Notes under the pieces: model-generated
Seen by the model: the letters and a program-made list of their open reading frames with translations, nothing else
What the model was told of the DNA's origin: nothing
The model's database searches: none
Assembly: GCA_036745275.1 (NCBI GenBank)
Contig: DAIOGK010000008.1
Coordinates: 1 to 64,000, forward strand
Reading direction: 5' to 3'
Length of the DNA stretch: 64,000 bases
DNA from: JAIUNP01 sp020161975
Lineage (GTDB): Bacteria; Pseudomonadota; Alphaproteobacteria; Rhizobiales; Beijerinckiaceae
Program-made: the position numbers and the translations under genes
Shown: positions 7,656-17,310 of the stretch, piece after piece
Layout of the letters: each line of letters starts with the position of its first letter
How positions within the stretch are numbered: position 1 is the first letter of the stretch

Positions 7656-10600
7656 TGAGCAGCGTGTCCAAGGTGCTGAAAGACGATAGCGCGCGCCGCG
7701 ATGCGATCAGCCTCCACGATCGTTCAATCCTGGTCGAGGCCGGCGCGGGATCAGGTAAGACCGCCGTTATGGCTGGCCGCATAGCCGCCATGCTGGCGGC
7801 AGGCGTTGCGCCGCGTTCAATCGCCGCCGTCACCTTCACTGAACTCGCGGCCAGTGAGTTGCTGTCGCGCGTCCGCGAGTTCGTCGCGGATCTCTCGGCC
7901 GGCACGATCGCGACCGAGCTGCGCGTGGCGCTGCCGGATGGGCTGTCCAAAGCCCATCGCGACAATCTCGCCGCCGCTAGCGCAGCGATCGACGAAATCA
8001 CCTGCTCGACTATCCACGGCTTTTGCCAGCGCCTAATCAAGCCCTATCCTGCGGAGGCCGACATCGATCCCGGAGCCGGCGTCATGGATCGGAACCAGGC
8101 CGATCTCACCTTTCTTGAAATTGTCGATAGCTGGCTGCGCGAACGCCTTTCCGGCGATCAGGGCGGTATCTTGGCCGAGATGGTGCTGCAAAGCCCCGGA
8201 GAAACCGTGGCGCTCATCCATAAGATCGCCGAAAACCTGCGCCGTCGCCCGACGCTCACGGCCCCGCCCGTCTCTCCGCTTGACCGCCACCTCACGGCGT
8301 TCCGGCAGGCCACGGCAGATTTCGCGAGCTTCATGGATGGCACAGCGGCGGCCGAGCCGGAAACGGTGACGATCGTCGAACGGCTGACCGAAATGGCAAC
8401 CGCCGTGGCGAACTGTCCCGATCCCGCTACGCCCTCGGGCCTCGTTCGGCTCCTGACCTCGCGGCCCCACCCGGACCTTTGCACCAAGACCGGCACCTTC
8501 GCCTCCTACCGCAAGAAAGGCAAATGGGCTGCTGCAGCCAAACAGGCCGGCCTCTCCAAGGCCGACGGCGACCGGCTGAACGACGCAGCCGAGACCTACT
8601 ACACCGCCTGTTGCGACGCCTGGTTCGCGTTGGCGCAAGCCGTCGCCGGCCATGCGTTGGCGGCGCTGATCGACGAAGCGCATCCGATCCTGCAACGCTA
8701 TCGCGTCCACAAGCGCGCCAGCGCCCAACTCGATTTCGACGATCTCATCTTCGCCGCGCGCGACTTGCTGCGCGACCACGATGCCGTGCGCCAGGCGCTA
8801 GGACAGCGCTTCGCCCATGTCCTCGTCGATGAATTTCAGGACACCGATCCGCTGCAAACGGAAATCTTCTGGCGGCTATGCGGCGAGCCGGTCGATGGCG
8901 ATAGCGACTGGACCCGATTCCAAATCCGGCCTGGCGCCCTCTTCCTGGTCGGCGACCCCAAGCAGGCGATCTATCGCTTCCGGGGTGCCGATGTCGGCGC
9001 CTATGTGAAGGCCCGCGACGCCTTCCGCGCCCAGGACCCCGGCAGCCTCCTGTCGATCTCGACCAACTTCCGCTCCTGCGCCTCGATCCTTACCTTCGTC
9101 AACGAGCGCTTCGAGACCGTACTCTCGGCCGACGGCCAGCCAGGGTTCACCGCTCTCGACCCGTTCCATGACGATCGGGGCGGCCTGTGCGTGGCGGCCC
9201 TCGACATCACCGTGGCCGACGAAGACGGCAAGGCCAGTGCCGAACGGCAGCGCGACGCCGAAGCCGACGCCATCGCCGAGTTGTGCGCCCGGCTGATCGA
9301 AAGCCATCCCATCATCGACCGTCGCAGCGGCGCCGAGCGCCCCTGTCAGCCAGGCGACATCGCCTTGCTGGCGCCAACCGGCGCGGAGCTATGGCGCTAT
9401 GAAGAAGCCTTGGAACGCCGCGGCATCCCCGTGGCGACCCAAGCCGGCAAGGGGCTGTTCCGCCGCCAGGAAATCCAGGATCTGATCGCGCTGACCCGTG
9501 TTCTGGCCGACCGTCGCGACACGCTGGCGCTCGGCTCGCTGCTGCGCGGGCCTCTGGTCGGTCTCACCGAAGAAGACCTGCTGGACATTATCTGGGAACT
9601 TCCGCGCTCGGAGGAACAGCCGGATCGAATTCCGCGCCTGGATCTCAGCATCGACCCTGCCGTCGTCGCGCATCCACTCGCGCGTGAAATCATCGAGCGT
9701 CTGCAATCGCTCTCCCGGCGCGGCAACAGCACGACCCCTCACGAGCTGCTATCGCAGGCCGTGGATGTGATGCGTGTCCGTCCGCTCCTCCTCGAGCGCC
9801 ATCGCGGCCAGGCTGAGCGCGCGCTCGCCAATGTCGATCTCTATCTCAGCCTATCGACCGGCTACGCCGTGCGCGGCTTGCGCGCCTTCGCCGAGGCCAT
9901 GACAGCGGCGTGGTCCGACGAGGCTCGCGCCGTTGAGGGACGGCCCGATGCTCAGGAGGAAGCGGTCGCGCTCTTCACCATGCACGCGGCCAAGGGGCTG
10001 GAGTGGCCGATCATCATTCCGATCAACACCATGACCGGCGTCATGGCTCCCGACAGCGCCGTCATCGACCGCCAGACCGAGACCTTCTATTGCCCGGTCC
10101 TGGGCGTCACGCCCGAGGGCTACGAAATCGCGCGCCAGACGGAAAAGGATGAGCTGGACCGCGAACGCATCCGGCTTTGGTATGTCGCGGCAACCCGCGC
10201 CCGCGAACTCCTCGTCTTGCCTCGGCTCGACGCCACGCCATCGAAATCGGCCTGGATCGGTCTCGTCGACCTGTCGCTCGCGGACCTGCCCGGCCTGGAC
10301 GTCTCTCACCTGCCTCTCGGTTTCGCTGCCACAGGTGCAGGCGCGGGCAACACCCAAACCCGCGCGAGCTTCGCGGCCGAAGCCGAAGCCATCGCGGCCG
10401 CGCAGACGCGGTTGACCTGGCTTGCGCCCAGCCGCGACGAAACCGCCGCCGGGGCCGTACTGCGGGAAGAAGAAGCCTCGCTCTGGACGGGATCGGCCGA
10501 CGATCAGCCTCCCGAGCTAGAAGCCGCCGCCCTCGTGCAGGGTGGCCGCGAGCGCGGCCTCATCCTCCACAAACTCATGGAAGAAGTGCTGACCGGCGAA

Positions 10601-11053
10601 ACACCGGAGGCGGAAGCCGCGCTGACCGAACGGACGGCCGACCTCATCCGCGCCATCGGCCAGTCTCCGGTCGCCGACCCTGCGACGGGGTTGTCGGCGC
10701 AGGAACTTGCCGCCTGCGTGGCCCGGACCCTGGCACTGCCTGACATCATGGCCCTGCGGCCGGGTCTTCTGGCCGAATTTCCCGTCTATGCCGCCCGAAT
10801 GAATGACGGCGTGGAAACCGCAACGGCCGGGATCGCCGATGCTCTGACCCTGACAGCTGAGGGCCGCCCCGCCGTCGTCGTCGACTGGAAAAGTGATGTG
10901 ATGCCGGCAACGGGTACGCTCGATCACTATCGCGCGCAGGTGCGTGCCTATCTCGACATGACCGGCGCCGAGCGCGGACTGATCGTGCTGATGACCTCGG
11001 GCGCCGTTATTCCCGTCCTGCCGACGAAGCCGACCGAAAACGAGGCGGCCTGA
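7652..11053 (+). CDS. AddA/UvrD-like helicase-nuclease
   Basis: A 1133-residue superfamily 1 helicase. Motifs in order: Walker A EAGAGSGKT at about 29-37, FTELAASEL (Ia), STIHGFC, VDEFQDTDP near 390 (II), VGDPKQAIYRFRG near 433 (III), TMHAAKGLEW near 776 (V) and YVAATRARE near 844 (VI). The C-terminal part has VVVDWKSD near 1078 followed by YRAQVRAYL, a RecB-family nuclease core. Length and architecture match AddA, the motor of double-strand-break resection. Start ATG 7652 overlaps the preceding stop (ATGA) and follows GGGAGG; longer frames upstream lie inside the previous gene. Because it sits on a mobile island with DUF6361, PLD and SNF2 genes, a role in destroying foreign DNA is more likely than housekeeping recombination, but that is inference. 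Confidence 0.85.
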   Translation: MMSSVSKVLKDDSARRDAISLHDRSILVEAGAGSGKTAVMAGRIAAMLAAGVAPRSIAAVTFTELAASELLSRVREFVADLSAGTIATELRVALPDGLSKAHRDNLAAASAAIDEITCSTIHGFCQRLIKPYPAEADIDPGAGVMDRNQADLTFLEIVDSWLRERLSGDQGGILAEMVLQSPGETVALIHKIAENLRRRPTLTAPPVSPLDRHLTAFRQATADFASFMDGTAAAEPETVTIVERLTEMATAVANCPDPATPSGLVRLLTSRPHPDLCTKTGTFASYRKKGKWAAAAKQAGLSKADGDRLNDAAETYYTACCDAWFALAQAVAGHALAALIDEAHPILQRYRVHKRASAQLDFDDLIFAARDLLRDHDAVRQALGQRFAHVLVDEFQDTDPLQTEIFWRLCGEPVDGDSDWTRFQIRPGALFLVGDPKQAIYRFRGADVGAYVKARDAFRAQDPGSLLSISTNFRSCASILTFVNERFETVLSADGQPGFTALDPFHDDRGGLCVAALDITVADEDGKASAERQRDAEADAIAELCARLIESHPIIDRRSGAERPCQPGDIALLAPTGAELWRYEEALERRGIPVATQAGKGLFRRQEIQDLIALTRVLADRRDTLALGSLLRGPLVGLTEEDLLDIIWELPRSEEQPDRIPRLDLSIDPAVVAHPLAREIIERLQSLSRRGNSTTPHELLSQAVDVMRVRPLLLERHRGQAERALANVDLYLSLSTGYAVRGLRAFAEAMTAAWSDEARAVEGRPDAQEEAVALFTMHAAKGLEWPIIIPINTMTGVMAPDSAVIDRQTETFYCPVLGVTPEGYEIARQTEKDELDRERIRLWYVAATRARELLVLPRLDATPSKSAWIGLVDLSLADLPGLDVSHLPLGFAATGAGAGNTQTRASFAAEAEAIAAAQTRLTWLAPSRDETAAGAVLREEEASLWTGSADDQPPELEAAALVQGGRERGLILHKLMEEVLTGETPEAEAALTERTADLIRAIGQSPVADPATGLSAQELAACVARTLALPDIMALRPGLLAEFPVYAARMNDGVETATAGIADALTLTAEGRPAVVVDWKSDVMPATGTLDHYRAQVRAYLDMTGAERGLIVLMTSGAVIPVLPTKPTENEAA

Positions 11054-11057
11054 GCCC

Positions 11058-12236
11058 ATGTCTTCTCTTGCCTGGATCGATTTCGATGAAACCGAGCGGC
11101 AGCGCGCGCAGCGCATCATGGCGCTCTTTCAGGAGCGCGAAACCCGCGACGAGCTGGGGCTGGGGGCGATCCGGGATTCCATCGCCGATCATCTCTTTCC
11201 GGGCACGAGTACGATCCAGACGCGCCTGCGATACATGCTGTTCATTCCCTGGCTCTATCGGGCGCTGGAAAAGCGCGACGTCTCTGAAGCGCAGCTCCGC
11301 ACCGAGGCGCGCGACGCCGAAATCCGGCTTGCCGACGCCCTGAAAGCCGGCGGTGAGTCCAACGGAATCATCGGCCGGGATGCAGGACCACGGCTCCAGC
11401 GGTTGCCGAGTTCCGTCTATTGGGCTGGCTTGGGCGCGTGGGGCATCCGGGTCTTTCCGGGCTCGCTCGACAGTCTATTCGTCGCATTGCGGGGCCGTGG
11501 CCGGTCGCGCAGCGCATCCAGCGGCGAAGACGCTCTGGCCGGTGCACAGACGCCCGCAGTTTGGAATCCGGCCTTGCCCCAGATGCCCGGTGACCTGCTT
11601 GAGCACGCCGTCTTCCAGTTGACCACCGACGAGGCGCAATTCCTCATTGATCGCCTGATCGCCAGCCAGCCCACCGCGCTGCTCACGATGCTGGCGCGCG
11701 AAGGCATCGACGCGGACTGCGACTATATCTGGACCCACCCCTATCTGTCGTCGTTTCCATCCGCTGCGCGCCGCCTCGTCCAGCATGGGGAAATCTTCTC
11801 CCATGTAATGCACGGCGCAGCGCTGCTCTATAACCTCGCACTCAGCGAACTGCGCCAGCGCGACGACTGGATCGAGGACTATCGCGATCGGCTTGGAGCC
11901 TGGGGCGACGAACTCGACACCGACGCCGTCCGTTCGTGGTCGCTCGATGATTTCTGGGATGTCGTGGAGCATCCAGCGCATGCCGTCCGACCGGCCGCTA
12001 AGCGGTTCGTGAGCGAGTGGCGCGATCTGGTTCTGGCCGGGACGGAGCAGGTAAGCTCGGTGCCCGCGGCACGGCGGCTCGTCGAGGAGCGCGAACGCCG
12101 GCTCAAGACCAGCCAGTCCCGCTATGCCAATCACGCTGTCCGCGACCGCTGGACCGGCGCATCGGGCGCCGATCGCCTCAGCTTCCGCTGGGCGCAGGCC
12201 AAATCCCACCTGCGGGATCTCGCCCATGCTGAATAG
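11058..12236 (+). CDS. DUF6361 family protein
   Basis: A 392-residue protein whose N-terminus (WIDFDETERQRA, then ELGLGAIRDSIADHLFPGTS and a tryptophan-containing LFIPWLYRALE) matches my memory of DUF6361. Members are commonly encoded next to PLD-family and SNF2-type helicase genes, exactly the arrangement here. No catalytic motif is evident and its biochemical role is unknown. The start is four bases after the stop of the AddA-like gene; the end overlaps the PLD gene by 11 bases. It could be an adaptor or a DNA-end sensor, but nothing in the sequence shows that. Confidence 0.75.
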   Translation: MSSLAWIDFDETERQRAQRIMALFQERETRDELGLGAIRDSIADHLFPGTSTIQTRLRYMLFIPWLYRALEKRDVSEAQLRTEARDAEIRLADALKAGGESNGIIGRDAGPRLQRLPSSVYWAGLGAWGIRVFPGSLDSLFVALRGRGRSRSASSGEDALAGAQTPAVWNPALPQMPGDLLEHAVFQLTTDEAQFLIDRLIASQPTALLTMLAREGIDADCDYIWTHPYLSSFPSAARRLVQHGEIFSHVMHGAALLYNLALSELRQRDDWIEDYRDRLGAWGDELDTDAVRSWSLDDFWDVVEHPAHAVRPAAKRFVSEWRDLVLAGTEQVSSVPAARRLVEERERRLKTSQSRYANHAVRDRWTGASGADRLSFRWAQAKSHLRDLAHAE

Positions 12237-14082
12237 GCGCAGCCTCGATCCCGAACAGCGAACGCTCTACGGCGCCAATCTTCAGCCGCCGGCGGGGTAT
12301 GTCTTCGACGCGGCGATCGCCACGACCTTCTCGCTCGACTTCGAGACGGCGCTCGCCGTGCCAGTCAGTCTGGCGCTCTTCGCCGCCGAGAACCGCGACG
12401 ACATTCTCACTCATCCGCTGGCGCTGCTGGAGGGCGCCGAGCGCATCGCCGGCCGCCTCGTCGTCTTCACCGACGCCGGACATATCCAGGCGAGCGCGCG
12501 GCCGCATTCCCGCCTTTGCTCGCTACTCGAACGCATCATCGTCGAGGTCGCCGCCCCTCAAGGTGGAGCCTTCCACCCCAAGATGTGGGCACTGCGCTTC
12601 ACGCCCCTGCGGCCCGAAGACCCGGCCCGCTTGCGCCTGCTCATTCTCTCTAGAAACCTGACGCGCGACCGCTCGTGGGACATTGCCGCCACCCTCGACG
12701 GCGTAATCACCAAGCAGCCCAAAGCCATCAACCGCCCGGTCGCCGACTTCCTTCGCCAGCTCCCCGACCTCGCGACCGTCGGCGTTCCCGAAGGGACGAA
12801 GACGCTAATCGATGAGCTGGCCGAAGACATGCGCCGCGCCGAATGGAGCCTGCCCGAACCGTTCCAGAGCGTCTCCTTCGCCGTCAACGGCCTCGGCGGA
12901 AAGCTATGGCGTCCGGAACCTTGCGTTCGGCTGGGCGTCGTATCGCCCTTCTGCGACGATCAAACCTTGTCGATGCTCGCTGGTCTGGCCAGCGCCGACA
13001 AGCCCATCTTCATCGGGCGATCCGACGAACTCGCCCAAGTGCCCGGTACCACGCTCGATGGCTTCGCCCGCGTGGCCGTGCTCGACGAAATGGCGGCCAC
13101 CGAAGATGGCGAGGAGGAGGACGCAGCGACACTGCAAGGGCTCCATGCCAAGGCGTTCATCGCCGAACGCGGCTGGGACACTGCGATCACGGTCGGCTCG
13201 GGAAACGCCACGCGGCCAGCGCTGCTGACGGGCAGCAATGTCGAGATCTTCACCACTCTGACCGGGAAGCGATCGCGGGTCGGCAGCGTCGAGGAAATCC
13301 TCGGCGACAAGGGGTTTGGCCGACTGACGCGGCCGTTCGTCCGAGACGAGACGGCAGCCGCCGATGCCGCGCAACGAGCCGCCGAGGCTCGTTTGGATCA
13401 GGCCCGGCGCGAGATTTGCCGCAGCGGCCTCACGCTCCGCTGCGAGCGCGGCGAGCACGCCGCCGATGTCGCGCCGGTCTGGAGGGTCTGGCTGGTCCCG
13501 TCCGAACCGCTGCCCCTTACCGGGCTCGGCGCGCTGCGTGTTTGGCCGATCACACGGGGCGATGGGCATGCGTGCAATGTGCTGGAGCCGCTTGGGCAGG
13601 GACAACCCGCTGACCTTGGCGCGATGCCGTTGGTCGACCTTACCCGGTTCTTGGCCTGTCACCTGACAGACGAGACAGAAGACGTCTCTCTCCTGTTCAG
13701 CACGGGGCTCATGATGGAGGGACTGCCCGCAGAACGCCATGCCGCCATCCTGCGCTGGGTGATCGACAGCAAGGACGCCTTTTTCCGCTATCTCCGGTTG
13801 CTTCTCTCCGAATTGGGCGATCCCTTCGCGGCCGCCTTGGCGGCGCAGGACGGGTCAGGTCAGGGCGCCTGGCGAGCGGCCAGCGACGATGCCCCCATTC
13901 TGGAGGAGATGGTTCGCGCCTTCTGTCGGGGCGGAGACCAGCTTCGCGCCATCGAACGGCTCATCGCACGCCTGGAAGCTGGCGACGGTGACGATACCGA
14001 TCCGATTCCGGCCGAGTTCCGCGCACTCTGGAACACATTCCGAATTGCACTCGCCACGCAGGATGCCGCGCATGCCGAATGA
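12226..14082 (+). CDS. Phospholipase-D-fold (HKD-like) protein
   Basis: A 618-residue protein with two PLD-type half sites. The first is FHPKMWALR near residue 117 followed by LILSRNLTRD near 142. The second is LHAKAFIAE near 305 followed by GSGNATRP near 324. The HxK plus S-N pattern is typical of defence-associated PLD nucleases such as those paired with helicases in DISARM-like loci, although the spacing is relaxed. The start at ATG 12226 overlaps the DUF6361 stop by 11 bases; a longer reading frame from 12124 would overlap by over 100 bases and is unlikely. The helicase gene downstream also overlaps by 11 bases. Nuclease activity is inferred from family, and the C-terminal half is unassigned. 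Confidence 0.75.
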   Translation: MLNRRSLDPEQRTLYGANLQPPAGYVFDAAIATTFSLDFETALAVPVSLALFAAENRDDILTHPLALLEGAERIAGRLVVFTDAGHIQASARPHSRLCSLLERIIVEVAAPQGGAFHPKMWALRFTPLRPEDPARLRLLILSRNLTRDRSWDIAATLDGVITKQPKAINRPVADFLRQLPDLATVGVPEGTKTLIDELAEDMRRAEWSLPEPFQSVSFAVNGLGGKLWRPEPCVRLGVVSPFCDDQTLSMLAGLASADKPIFIGRSDELAQVPGTTLDGFARVAVLDEMAATEDGEEEDAATLQGLHAKAFIAERGWDTAITVGSGNATRPALLTGSNVEIFTTLTGKRSRVGSVEEILGDKGFGRLTRPFVRDETAAADAAQRAAEARLDQARREICRSGLTLRCERGEHAADVAPVWRVWLVPSEPLPLTGLGALRVWPITRGDGHACNVLEPLGQGQPADLGAMPLVDLTRFLACHLTDETEDVSLLFSTGLMMEGLPAERHAAILRWVIDSKDAFFRYLRLLLSELGDPFAAALAAQDGSGQGAWRAASDDAPILEEMVRAFCRGGDQLRAIERLIARLEAGDGDDTDPIPAEFRALWNTFRIALATQDAAHAE

Positions 14083-17000
14083 ACGGTTTCGCGCCGACGC
14101 GGCGCTCGCTCCTCTCAAGGTCTTTCAGCGGCGGACCGTCGACTACGTCTTCGATCGGCTCTACGGCCAGAACGATCCTGTCTACCAGTTCCTGGTCGCC
14201 GACGAAGTTGGCCTCGGCAAGACGATGGTGGCGCGCGGGGTCATCGCCCGCATGATCGAACACCTGTGGGACAGCACCAAGCGGATCGACATCCTCTACA
14301 TCTGCTCGAACCAGGCGATCGCCGCCCAGAACCTCAACCGGCTGAACGTCCTCGGGCGGCGCGAGCTGGCCCTGCCAACCCGCATGACGCTCGTTCCTCT
14401 GCAACTACGCGACCAGGCGGGCCTCGACGCCAACAAGGTGAACTTCATCAGCCTGACGCCAGGCACGACCTTCGATCTGCGCTCCTCGACAGGCGTGACG
14501 CAGGAACGCGCCTTGCTGCTCCATCTCCTGCGTGACCTCGTTACGCGCCCGCGCGGCCTGCACAACCTGTTGCAAGTCACGGCTGGCATCGAGGGCTGGA
14601 ACCGCGCCGTGGACAATCTCACCCTCGAAGGCGTCGACAAGCGCATCATCGAGCGTTTCCGTCGCGACGTGCAGGCCGATCGCGATCTCTTCGAGGAACT
14701 CGAACGGGTTTGCGAACTCTTCCCGCAGCGCCGGGACGCCTATCCCGCAGAAATGACACAGCCCCGCAACAGCCTGGTCGCCCGGCTCCGCGCCAAGCTG
14801 TCTCACGCCTGCGTCGATGCGCTCCAACCCGACCTCATCATCATGGACGAGTTCCAGCGGTTCCGGGATCTGCTGCATGGCGACAGCGACGCGGCGATCC
14901 TCGCACGCGAGCTTTTCGACTACTCTGGAGGGGACGGGCACGCCGCCCGCACCCTGCTGCTCTCCGCCACACCCTACCGGATGCTCACGCTAGCCGGCGA
15001 CGAGCCCGACGAAGGCGACCACTATCAGGATTTTCTTGAGACCTTGAGTTTCCTCTACGGTCGCGAAAACGGGCCGGAGGTAGCCGCCACTCTGGCGCAG
15101 GAAATGCGAGCCTTTCGTGGTCTCCTACATGCCCTTCCGCAGTCGCATGCCTCTGCTGTCGAAACTCGCCAGGCTATCGAACAGCGCCTGCGCAAAGTGA
15201 TTGCTCGAACCGAGCGGGTCGCATCCACAGTCGAGCGCGACTCCATGATGAGCGAACCCGCCATCACGGTCTCGATCGCGCCCGCCGACCTCGTGCAGGC
15301 ATCGGCCTTGTCGCAAGTGGCGCGCACGCTCGACGCCCCGGAAATCATAGAATACTGGAAATCGGCGCCTTACCTGCTCAACTTCATGCGCCACTACAGC
15401 CTGAAGCAACTTCTAACGAACGAAGCGGCGGCGCCTTCGGCGACCCTCCGCGACGCCATTAAGGCGGCGCGGCCGGCCATGCTCGATCACGAGGCTATCA
15501 ACACCTATGCGCCGTTGGAGCCGGCCAATGGCCGCATGCGCGCAATCATGGACGACATCTTCGGCCAGAACCTCGAGCAAAATCTCTGGATACCCGCCGC
15601 CATGCCCTACTACGGCGTCGCACGATCTGGCGCGCCGCTGACCAAGGCGCTGATATTTTCGTCCTGGTCGATGGTGCCCGATGCGGTCGCGGCCCTGCTG
15701 TCTTACGAGGCTGAACGCCGCATGGGCGTCGGGGAATCCGGCAGGCGCTATTTCGAGCAGCATCGTCTGCGCCCCTTGCAGTTCCGACAGGATCAGGGCC
15801 GGCTCGTGGGTCTGCGCGCGCTGCTGCTGATCTATCCATCGCCGGCTCTGGCCGAGTTGGCCGATCCGCTCGCAGTTTTCAGTGAGACCGAGGCTGCCTT
15901 GTCGCAGGAGGGTATGCGCGCCGCCATAAGCGATCGCCTCAAGCCCGCTCTTGAGGCCCTGAGCAAAGGGGCGGTGTCGCAGCCGGACCTCATCAGCGCC
16001 GAGTGGGCCGCTCCCGCCGTGATCGATGACCTGATGGGCGCGCGATCCCGCGTTTGGCTGGAGGCGCCCCACGGCATGCGCGCCCTGGCGAGCGAAGACG
16101 CCTTTCAGGATCATGTCGCCGAGCTGGCGGCAGCGGTGAAGGCACACGACATCGGCGCTTCGTCCGCCGATCTCTCAGATCTACTGGTTGACGTGGCGCT
16201 CGGCAGCCCAGCCGTCTGCTCGCTTCGCGCCCTCAAGCGGATCGCACCGGAGCTGTCGTGGGACGATCCACGTTTGCTCAGCGGCGCCGCTGAAGTCGCC
16301 TGGTCGTTCCGGGCACTGTTCAACCAGCATGATGCGGTCGCCTTGCTACGGCGGGATACCGACGATCACTACTGGCGTCGCGTGCTGGTCTATTGCTTCG
16401 AACACAATCTCCAGGCTGTCCTCGACGAATACGCCCACTACCTTGTCGATGCCGAGGGCCTTGGCGCGCGCCCTCCCGAAGAGCGCGCAATGGGTGTCGC
16501 CCGCGCCATGGCCCAGGCCCTGGCTATCCGCCCGTCGCAGATCGACGTCGACGACGTGCATGTCGATGGCGAGACCCTCTCCATCAGCAAATTCCAGATG
16601 CGCGGGCGCTTCGCTATGCGGCTCGCCGACTACAAGGACGAAGACGGTGCCGTCGCGCGGCTCGGAGGCGTGCGCGATGCGTTCAACTCGCCGTTCCGTC
16701 CATTCGTTCTCGCCACCACGTCCGTCGGCCAGGAGGGACTGGATTTCCATCCCTATTGCTATCGCGTCTATCACTGGAACCTGCCCGGCAATCCGGTGGA
16801 CCTCGAACAGCGTGAAGGCCGTGTCCACCGCTTCAAGGGCCACGCCGTGCGCCTCAACCTGGCGGAGCGCCAGGCCAGTGTAGTCAGTGGTTGTGGGCAG
16901 GCGCCGGACGATCCGTGGAAGCTGATGTTCGAGCGCGCTCGATCCGAAGCGACGGTCGACACCGATCTCATTCCCTATTGGATCTACGAGGGCTCCGTCC

Positions 17001-17224
17001 GGGTCGAGCGACGCGTGCCGATGTTGCCGTTCAGCCGCGAAATCACGCGGCTCGCCTGGCTCAAACGCAGCCTGACGGTTTATCGCTTGGCCTTCGGTCA
17101 ACCGCGGCAGGACGACTTGCTCGACTACCTACAAACTCTGGCTGGCGATGGCATGGACGCGAGCCTGCTTGGCGATCTGCAAATCCGGCTCGAACCCGAA
17201 GTCTCCAACGGCCCCGCGCATTAA
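14072..17224 (+). CDS. SNF2-type superfamily 2 helicase/translocase
   Basis: A 1050-residue protein. Motif I is ADEVGLGKT at about 43-51, motif II is LIIMDEFQRF near 258 (DEFQ in place of DEAH/DEXH), motif III is LLLSATPYR near 296, and motifs V and VI are TSVGQEGLDF and LEQREGRVHRFKG near 885-925. A long insertion of roughly 500 residues separates the two motor halves. Such proteins translocate on double-stranded DNA and are frequent partners of PLD nucleases in defence islands. The start (ATG 14072) overlaps the PLD stop by 11 bases. It is the last gene of the operon, and an inverted repeat follows within 90 bases. Confidence 0.8.
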   Translation: MPNERFRADAALAPLKVFQRRTVDYVFDRLYGQNDPVYQFLVADEVGLGKTMVARGVIARMIEHLWDSTKRIDILYICSNQAIAAQNLNRLNVLGRRELALPTRMTLVPLQLRDQAGLDANKVNFISLTPGTTFDLRSSTGVTQERALLLHLLRDLVTRPRGLHNLLQVTAGIEGWNRAVDNLTLEGVDKRIIERFRRDVQADRDLFEELERVCELFPQRRDAYPAEMTQPRNSLVARLRAKLSHACVDALQPDLIIMDEFQRFRDLLHGDSDAAILARELFDYSGGDGHAARTLLLSATPYRMLTLAGDEPDEGDHYQDFLETLSFLYGRENGPEVAATLAQEMRAFRGLLHALPQSHASAVETRQAIEQRLRKVIARTERVASTVERDSMMSEPAITVSIAPADLVQASALSQVARTLDAPEIIEYWKSAPYLLNFMRHYSLKQLLTNEAAAPSATLRDAIKAARPAMLDHEAINTYAPLEPANGRMRAIMDDIFGQNLEQNLWIPAAMPYYGVARSGAPLTKALIFSSWSMVPDAVAALLSYEAERRMGVGESGRRYFEQHRLRPLQFRQDQGRLVGLRALLLIYPSPALAELADPLAVFSETEAALSQEGMRAAISDRLKPALEALSKGAVSQPDLISAEWAAPAVIDDLMGARSRVWLEAPHGMRALASEDAFQDHVAELAAAVKAHDIGASSADLSDLLVDVALGSPAVCSLRALKRIAPELSWDDPRLLSGAAEVAWSFRALFNQHDAVALLRRDTDDHYWRRVLVYCFEHNLQAVLDEYAHYLVDAEGLGARPPEERAMGVARAMAQALAIRPSQIDVDDVHVDGETLSISKFQMRGRFAMRLADYKDEDGAVARLGGVRDAFNSPFRPFVLATTSVGQEGLDFHPYCYRVYHWNLPGNPVDLEQREGRVHRFKGHAVRLNLAERQASVVSGCGQAPDDPWKLMFERARSEATVDTDLIPYWIYEGSVRVERRVPMLPFSREITRLAWLKRSLTVYRLAFGQPRQDDLLDYLQTLAGDGMDASLLGDLQIRLEPEVSNGPAH

Positions 17225-17310
17225 CCTCGTTCTCCGTGGCTCCGACTCGCTCGCCGGAAATGTAAGCGAGTCGGTTAGCGCTCCCTACACGCACGTCCTT
17301 GGCTGTTCAT

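Noticed and set aside
1..17224. Classification as a canonical BREX or DISARM system
   Set aside because: No methyltransferase, BrxL, BrxA/BrxB, DrmA or DrmB homologue is visible in the window; only PglZ, a large ATPase and a PLD-helicase pair are shared in kind.
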